DNA from: Persicaria tinctoria | Lineage: Eukaryota > Streptophyta > Magnoliopsida > Caryophyllales > Polygonaceae | Assembly: GCA_037127255.1 (NCBI GenBank) | Contig: JBANSL010000017.1 | Span: 70,060,857-70,124,856 of the forward strand | Direction: 5' to 3' | Length of the DNA: 64,000 nt | Shown here: in pieces, positions 58,089 to 64,000 of the stretch | How the letters are laid out: each line of letters begins with the position of its first letter | How positions within the stretch are numbered: the first letter of the stretch is position 1 | The notes under the pieces: generated by a model | The model's database searches: none | The model's input: the letters and a program-made list of their open reading frames with translations, nothing else | Told to the model about the DNA's origin: nothing | Program-made: the position numbers and the translations under genes

Positions 58089-58536
58089 AAAGGAATATTA
58101 AGAGTATATATATATTATAAATAATGCTAGATCTACCGAATTGCTGAGGTGGTATGGTTATTTGGCTTTGGAGCTAGCAGTGTAAAGCAGAATTATTCTC
58201 ATTTGTCGATGTGCGAGAGGTCGTAGACGTGATCGAAACCTGAATGCTCGTCGGTAGAGTTCAAATATGAGGTTTCCACTTAGTTCTCCAGGGTTTTCCT
58301 GCGTGCCTCTACTACCAACTGACGGACGAGATGTCACACTTTGCTTCTGTTCTTTCTTTGTTAGTTCTAGCCTGTATCTGTAACTGTACTCTTGTAATTT
58401 GGATTTTCTAGTTTGGTGTTGCTTTGTAATTTACTTGTATTGACGGGTTGTCCGTCGCCGATTTTATCGGCCTATCAATCCTCCGGGTCTGTCCGGGGCA
58501 TCGAATTTTTACCTGATAACAAAAAGGAATATTAAG
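58089..58536 (+). mobile_element. Retroposon (LINE-type end) with 14-bp target duplication
   Basis: The body 58103-58522 is flanked by AAAGGAATATTAAG at 58089-58102 and 58523-58536. It ends GGCATCGAATTTTTACCTGATAACAAAA, given here as family end TCGAATTTTTACCTGATAAC plus A's. The last 75 bp resemble the ends at 12850-12923 and, reversed, 13341-13400. No open reading frame of note, so it is either a 5'-truncated LINE or a LINE-dependent SINE-like element. Confidence 0.7.
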
Positions 58537-58949
58537 TAAAATAATCCTTCAGTTTTTTTTTTAAATCATCCATAAATTAGAAAATTACTTAAATTGTTTA
58601 TAAATTTGATTTCCTTTTAAAAAAACCATTGAAATTCCCAACAGGCCAACACTTTTTATTCTTAAAAATGTTAAATTATAACTTTATTATTAAATAGGTC
58701 TATTGATCTATGTTAATTTATAACTATTTTTGTTAACTTATATCATCCCTTTATTATACTCCGTTTATTTTGATAATTTAACATTTTTAAAAAATGCATA
58801 AAAAAGTTCTGGGCAATTTTTTAAAAGAAAACCAAATTTAAAGAAGATTTTATAAATTTAGTAATTTATAGGCTGTGTTTCTAAATACACCACATTTTAG
58901 GGGTGTCTTCCTGTAATTTACCCGGAAAACAAATAGGGAAATCAAAAGG
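58537..58949. other. AT-rich spacer with MULE-like end
   Basis: GGGGTGTCTTCCTGTAATTTACCC (58898-58921) is, reversed, the GGGTAAATTACAG end of the family at 1221-2889. CCCAACAGGCCAACAC (58648) also occurs at 1693, inside that element. A left partner end was not found. Confidence 0.5.
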
Positions 58950-59749
58950 AAAAAAGAGAGGGGAGAGTTCGAAGAGGCCGGACAGGGAGTCTCACCGCCG
59001 ATCATTGACGAGCGACGTCGGCGATTGCCAATTGCCCACCTCGACGAGTGTCACCGGCGACTAAGACGAGGAAGACTGCGAGATGGCTGCCGGCAAGGTA
59101 GTTCAGGTGATGCGATGTGAGCGCTGGTGGTGAAAGTCCTAATTTTGACTAAATCCCTAATTTTGCTGGAACGGAGACGACCACTGTTGGTCGCTTAGGC
59201 GAGGCCGTGAGCGAGGGAGGCTGTCGCCGTCGATTGTGGCTTCTTCTTCTTCTTCCGAATTGACATTTGCTGCTGTCTCAGTTGGTTTTCGCTGCCGTTG
59301 TCTCACTTGCAAGGTAATGCTTTGACATTTTGTTTGTTTTGTGTCTTAAACTAGAAAATGAGGATCTTCTATATTAATTTTGCGAATTTCTTACTGATAT
59401 CATTAAGAGGAATGTGTGATTGATTCATTTGCTGAGGTGATTCATTTTGGGACAGTTACTTGATTCACTTCATGAAATGAAGTCCTTGTTTGTGTGTTGA
59501 TTTGTGGATAAATGTAGCACATTTTCTTCCTTCATTAGGTTATTGCTTATTTTTCATATATTAAATCAGAATTGGCTTGAAAGTTGATTTATGAATTGAG
59601 TGTTTGATTAGGTTTTTGATGCTTTAGTGTGGCACTTTAGAGGTTTGGACTGTCAAGATGATAGTTTTTGGTGCTAGATGATTGATATTTGGAGTCGGCG
59701 TGCATATCGCGAGGGTGATTCATTTGTTTCTATGACAGGTTGTGCAATT
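58950..59749 (+). promoter_or_regulatory. Promoter-proximal region and 5' UTR with intron of the PPR gene
   Basis: GC-rich leader from about 58960. A good donor CAAG|GTAATG at 59313/59314 and acceptor ATGACAG at 59738 suggest a 425-bp 5' UTR intron that ends 11 bp before the conserved start codon. An ATG at 59083 opens only a short frame. Confidence 0.5.
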
Positions 59750-61267
59750 ATGAATGTTAGGTGGCCAAGGGTGCTTAATTCCACCCAACTTTCTCAGATC
59801 TTAAAGCTTCAGAAGAGCCCATTGACAGCTTTAGATATCTTCAATGGTGTCAAATCGAAGTACCCTAATTATCGGCATAACGGAGCTGTTTATGCCACCA
59901 TGATTGGCATCCTACAGAGTTCAGGTAGGATATCTGAGATGAAGGAGGTGATTGATCAGATGAAATGGGATAATTGTGAGTTAAAAGATAAGGTTGCCGC
60001 ATCAGTGATCAAGGCGTTTGCAGATGCTAGACTTGTGGGTGAAGCTGTCACATTGTTCAGGCGTCTTCCCGAGTTCAACTGTGTGAACTGGACTTCCTCC
60101 TTCAATGCACTTTTGGAGATAATGATCAAGGAATCGAAGCTTGAGAGTTTCCATCGCCTGTTTGTGGAGAATTCTAGTGGCTGGGAAGTGAAGTCTCGGA
60201 TAAGGTCACTGAACTTGCTCATGGATGCTCTGTGTAGGCTTCAACGATCAAACCTCGCTCTCGAAGTTTTCCAGGAAATGAGCTTGCAGCACTGCTATCC
60301 TGACCGCGAAAGCTATAGGATACTTATGAGAGGCCTCTGTAAAGATGGCAGGCTAAATGAGGCTATCCATCTCTTATACTCCATGTTCTGGAGGATTTCG
60401 CAGAAGGGTTCCGGTGCTGATATTGCAATCTATAGAATACTGTTAGATAGCTTGTGCGATCATGGGCAGGTGAATGAGGCAGTGCAGATTCTCGGTAAGG
60501 TTCTTCGGAAAGGTCTAAAGGCTCCCAAGAGTCGTTATAAGCTCCCTGATCTGGACCATATCTGTGCTTCCGAAGACCCACAGCGTGCTAAGGCTCTTAT
60601 CCATGAAGCCCTGATCAAATGTGCTGTCCCCAGTACAGCAAGCTATGGTGCTGTCATCACTGATCTCTACTCTGAAGGCAAGATAGATGAGGCTAACAAA
60701 GTGCTGGATGTGATGAGAGAGAAGGGCTACGAAGTGTCACCGGCGATCTATGAAGAGAAAGTAGCTGCTTTTTGCGGTGAAGGTCTTGTCAACGAGGCTG
60801 CTGAGGTGGTTGAGGAAGAGATGGTGCGATGGAGCTGTGTTCCCACCACTAGGGTGTTCAACGCTGCAGTGCGAGGCTTATGTGAAAAGGGCAGCTCTAT
60901 CGCGGCTGTTAAGCTCCTAGACAAGATGGTCAAGCAGTCGGGATGTTCTCCTAACAAGGAGACCTATGGGCTTGTAGTTGATGGCCTTTGTCGTGATGGT
61001 ATGGTTGACGAAGCAAGCAAGATTCTTGAAAGAATGGTGAACAACTTGCATAGGCCTGGAAAGCACACTTTTGATGCTGCCATTAGAGGGTTTTGCTCCT
61101 CAAGGAGGAGATACGACGCAGTTTTGTGGTTGGAAGAGATGGTAAGCCATGGAGTGGTGCCTGAACCCTCTTTATGGGATGCATTGGTGGGTTTGTTCTG
61201 TTGTAACATGGCAGAAACCGGTGCTCAGTTTGAGAGCGTCATCTTACCATCTTCCGACGATATGTAA
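59750..61267 (+). CDS. P-class pentatricopeptide repeat protein (At1g05600-like)
   Basis: One uninterrupted exon, 505 aa from the ATG at 59750. I chose this start because MNVRWPRVLN matches the conserved N-terminus of the Arabidopsis protein At1g05600 (EMB3101, by memory). The open frame extends 24 codons further upstream, but the acceptor at 59738 would remove that part. About ten degenerate 35-residue PPR helical repeats follow (for example SYRILMRGLCKDGRLNEAIH, IYRILLDSLCDHGQVNEAVQ, TYGLVVDGLCRDGMVDEASK). The block LLYSMFWRISQKGSGADIA is highly conserved between the two proteins. P-class PPR proteins bind organellar RNA and assist splicing, stability or translation. The target here is unknown, and I cannot judge a transit peptide with confidence. 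No E, DYW or other editing domain is present. Confidence 0.9.
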   Translation: MNVRWPRVLNSTQLSQILKLQKSPLTALDIFNGVKSKYPNYRHNGAVYATMIGILQSSGRISEMKEVIDQMKWDNCELKDKVAASVIKAFADARLVGEAVTLFRRLPEFNCVNWTSSFNALLEIMIKESKLESFHRLFVENSSGWEVKSRIRSLNLLMDALCRLQRSNLALEVFQEMSLQHCYPDRESYRILMRGLCKDGRLNEAIHLLYSMFWRISQKGSGADIAIYRILLDSLCDHGQVNEAVQILGKVLRKGLKAPKSRYKLPDLDHICASEDPQRAKALIHEALIKCAVPSTASYGAVITDLYSEGKIDEANKVLDVMREKGYEVSPAIYEEKVAAFCGEGLVNEAAEVVEEEMVRWSCVPTTRVFNAAVRGLCEKGSSIAAVKLLDKMVKQSGCSPNKETYGLVVDGLCRDGMVDEASKILERMVNNLHRPGKHTFDAAIRGFCSSRRRYDAVLWLEEMVSHGVVPEPSLWDALVGLFCCNMAETGAQFESVILPSSDDM

Positions 61268-62028
61268 GGTTGTGTTTGACATTCAGGACGCCTGAGCGTT
61301 GCGACTTTGTGATGCTCCGACAATCATTCCTGGAACGACTCCTTCAGCATATCATGGAAAGATTCGAATGTGAGCAACTTACCAACTGTTTTCTATTCAA
61401 GTATTGCTGCAATCCTGTAAACTCAACCTGTATTTTTTCGTTTCAGGATCACAAACGCGAAGTGCTGGCAAAGGATCTGCTGCGAATTTTAGCGAATGCC
61501 TCACCGAGGCTTCACCGTGAACCATATGGGATACACAATCGTAAGAGGTGTGATTTAACTCTACCGAATTTCATTCCGATTTCGTCGTAAACTAGTGTAA
61601 AGAGTGTTCTTGTTCTTGATAAAACAATGTAAAGTGTATGAACCAAAATTAAATTACAAAATAATCAAGAATACCTTCCAAAACCCCTCCAAAAAAATGT
61701 ATAGGAGAGTACCAATTAGAAATAATGTCAGCACAAACAATATGTTGATTGCCATTGTAAAACATGGCAAGTGTTTCTCATCCATCACCTCAGGAAAGAT
61801 CTTAACCATAAAAACAACATTTTCGAAACCGAAACCGGTCTGTATACTATACATGATCGAAGGATATGCTCAGGGCCAATGTGATCTTCGTTACCCGTCG
61901 AGGCACTTGAAAAGTATTCTCGAGTATTGCAGTATGTTAGCTGTCGGTTAGCAGTCTGTTTCACTGATATCGGAAGGATTTTTCGTCAATGGTTTAGCAA
62001 TGCAATGTCACCTCGGATGCCTGCCCTT
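61268..62028. other. Overlapping 3' regions of convergent PPR and PERK genes
   Basis: The two genes end 761 bp apart, tail to tail. GAATGTGAGC (61367) and TTTCAGGATC (61442) could be the borders of a 3' UTR intron of the PPR transcript. Short frames on both strands show no domain. Confidence 0.5.
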
Positions 62029-64000
62029 TCAATGCTTACCGCCAGTGCCGGTTACCCAACTCGCTTGGCTGTTGGTGTACTCCGAGCTCATGTCTTGGCT
62101 CCCGAAAGCCATTCTCTGGAACATTCTGATCTGAGCAGACTGTTCCCTCGAATCCATGATCTCACTCTGCCCGGGTCTCATTCCGTTCGATAGATCTGCT
62201 GCTGCCTCTGTCAACATGTCCAGTGCTCGCACCACCTAAGAATAAACTCATACAACATCCATCAATACTATTCGCAAAAGCGACGATTCAACTCCACTCG
62301 TTTATTTGCCTAAGATGACTCCTTGCAACGAAAAGAACAATCTTGAATGACGAACACGAGCTGAATAACGCATTTACCTGGCTCATTTTTGGCCTCTTGG
62401 AAGCTGAATGACGCACACAAGCTGCAGCCGCCTCAACCATCCGGAACATCTCATGTCGATCATAGGTACCTTCTAATCGAGGGTCTGCTAACTCGTCAAA
62501 GTCTTCATTATCCAGTGCTTGTGTCATCAATGGACGAGCCTGAGGACGAACATATCCTGTTTACTTGGTGGACATTTCGAAAAGTAGCAAACAGAACCAT
62601 ATGTAAGGCATAAAAATTCATCTTACCCATTCCACTAAGCTCTCATCTCCCAGCGGCTGTGATTGATCGACAGGCTTACGGCCTGTAATCATCTCCAACA
62701 ACACTACTCCGAACGAGAATACATCAGACTTCTCAGTCAATTTTCCGCTTGATGCATACTCGGGGGCCATGTAACTGAACAAAGAGATGCATGATTGTGA
62801 TCAAAGATTACATTCAGATTGCCCAGGCTCTATTTAGCAGTAAGAAACTTCTCAATCAAAACCAAATCAAGGAACCCTAAAATCCCAAAGAGAACTCTGG
62901 ATTTTAACACGAAGGACACGTACCCAAAGGTTCCCATCACACGCGTGGATACATGAGTGTTTAACTCTAGCTCCTCTGCCAGTTTTGCCAGACCGAAATC
63001 AGCCACCTGTGGATAGATACAATACAAGGACATGTTAATGTGAAATTGATTAGATGTAGCAATATCATTATGTAGTGACCAAACTGCAAAGTGTGAGGCC
63101 TACCTTTGCTTCAAAGTTGTTCTCCAAAAGAATGTTGGCTGTTTTAATATCTCGATGAATGATGCGTGGGTGACCTGGTGAATCCGAAACAAACAAGTCA
63201 GTGCTAGAAATAGTTAAGTGAACCAGTTTTAAGGAGCGCGTTTGCATAATATAGGTATACAGCAAATTTTGACACTACAATAAGCATCAAATTTCAAGAA
63301 TGATTTCCATATGTAATTACACTCTTATCAGCGATGATCGTCTCCCAAATCAGAATGCCAAAGCACAAACTATGAACTAAGGCTAAGCAGTGGATTCAAA
63401 ACCCTTTCAAGATGTCACCTTGAGACAATAAAAACGAGCACATCACAAAAAAATATACGGTAGAAAACGAGAGAAAAAGATGAGTTAAGGAAATTACAGG
63501 CTTCATGAAGGTAGGAGATTCCCCTAGCTGAACCCGCAGCAGCCTTAACTCGAAGACTCCAGTCCATGACCTGACCAGCTCCTGCAAATATGCATGAAAT
63601 TTACTTCAGTGATAATATTAACTCAAACAGGAGGTATGTTAGTTCCACACATCATCGTCGTATATACATACCGTGCAAGTGGTGGTAAAGGGTGTCATTT
63701 GGAACAAATTCATAAACAAGCAATCTCTGGTGCTCGTTTATGCAGTAGCCAACAAGTGTGACTAAATGGCGGTGATGAACTCGGTTGATAATTTCAACTT
63801 CAGCCTTGAACTCTCGGTCACCCTGTCCACCACCATCCTTGAGCCTCTTCACAGCTACTTCTCGTCCATCTGGCAGAATGCCTTTGTACACAGTGCCAAA
63901 TCCACCCGTACCCAAAATGTTTTGTGATGCGAAACTATTTGTGGCTACAGATAGTTCATCATACGAGAACCATGCCTTTGAACCGGCTAGTCCAGGGTCC
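62029..64000 (-). CDS. PERK: PERK receptor-like kinase, 3' seven exons (5' part outside window)
   Basis: Exons from the 5' side: 64000-63672 (continues beyond the window), 63581-63498, 63174-63104, 63006-62924, 62774-62627, 62539-62378 and 62235-62029. All have GT-AG borders. The kinase domain is complete: [15 protein letters not shown], glycine loop [11 protein letters not shown], catalytic Lys in [23 protein letters not shown] (VADFGLAK), an activation segment ending GTFG-YMAPEY, and [13 protein letters not shown]. The tail [20 protein letters not shown] and [15 protein letters not shown] is specific to proline-rich extensin-like receptor kinases of the PERK8-13 type. These are plasma-membrane kinases with a Pro-rich cell-wall-facing domain and one membrane span, both off the window. 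The conserved residues seen indicate an active kinase. Confidence 0.92.

Noticed and set aside
59678..59749. Upstream start of the PPR protein
   Set aside because: The family N-terminus starts at 59750, and a good splice acceptor at 59738 suggests that the upstream part is intronic.
61270..61951. Plus-strand frames between the PPR and PERK genes
   Set aside because: Probable 3' UTR sequence of the two convergent genes, with no domain.
1..64000. Bacterial features (operons, CRISPR, Shine-Dalgarno sites)
   Set aside because: The window is plant nuclear DNA. The tandem arrays here lack the repeat-spacer regularity of CRISPR and the genes are intron-containing.

Overview
The window is nuclear DNA of a flowering plant, most likely a eudicot. 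It is AT-rich, its genes have many GT-AG introns, and the families present are plant ones: a CRWN/NMCP lamina protein, a P-class PPR protein, a PERK receptor kinase, a CCR-like reductase and a laccase fragment. Most of the sequence is transposable elements of nearly every plant class, many nested. I cannot name the species.

Five protein-coding genes can be reconstructed exon by exon. (1) CRWN1-like, plus strand, 15596-21649, 8 exons, 1162 aa. (2) A TMEM33/POM33-type membrane protein, minus strand, 23293-28432, 9 exons, 346 aa; its introns carry a Helitron and a LINE fragment. (3) A CCR-like (SNL6-type) short-chain reductase, minus strand, 30407-34173, 5 exons, 348 aa, lacking the usual catalytic tyrosine. 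(4) A single-coding-exon PPR protein, plus strand, 59750-61267. (5) The 3' seven exons of a PERK kinase, minus strand, 62029-64000, whose 5' part lies beyond the window. Genes 4 and 5 converge tail to tail. These are ordinary, separately regulated nuclear genes; nothing suggests that they act as one pathway.

The rest is mobile DNA. 0.6-1.2 kb: a Helitron remnant. 1.2-2.9 kb: a MULE-like TIR element with another repeat inside. 3-11 kb: a region of repeated GTGGTTCA words with a captured DUF4228/PADRE gene fragment, split by a 6-kb Copia element that is flanked by a 265-bp duplicated target. 11-15 kb: microsatellite, retroposon tails and small foldback or hAT-like MITEs. 36-41 kb: a decayed but complete Copia element with 204-bp LTRs and a GTAAC target duplication, next to a LINE RNase H fragment with a 16-bp target duplication. 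42-44 kb: a large palindrome and a MULE-like element. 44.1-51.8 kb: a 7.7-kb element with about 110-bp terminal inverted repeats, arrays of TGGTGACA words and a captured laccase exon (Pack-MULE-like), with at least two further elements inside. 51.9-57.6 kb: a Helitron interrupted by a Stowaway MITE and by a complete 4.7-kb LTR retrotransposon. 58.1-58.5 kb: a retroposon with a 14-bp target duplication.

The most notable items are the two regions that have picked up gene fragments, the shared mirror-image word arrays in both, the long duplicated target around the first Copia element, and the three related Helitrons that serve as empty-site controls for later insertions. All calls rest on reading the sequence; no database search was run.
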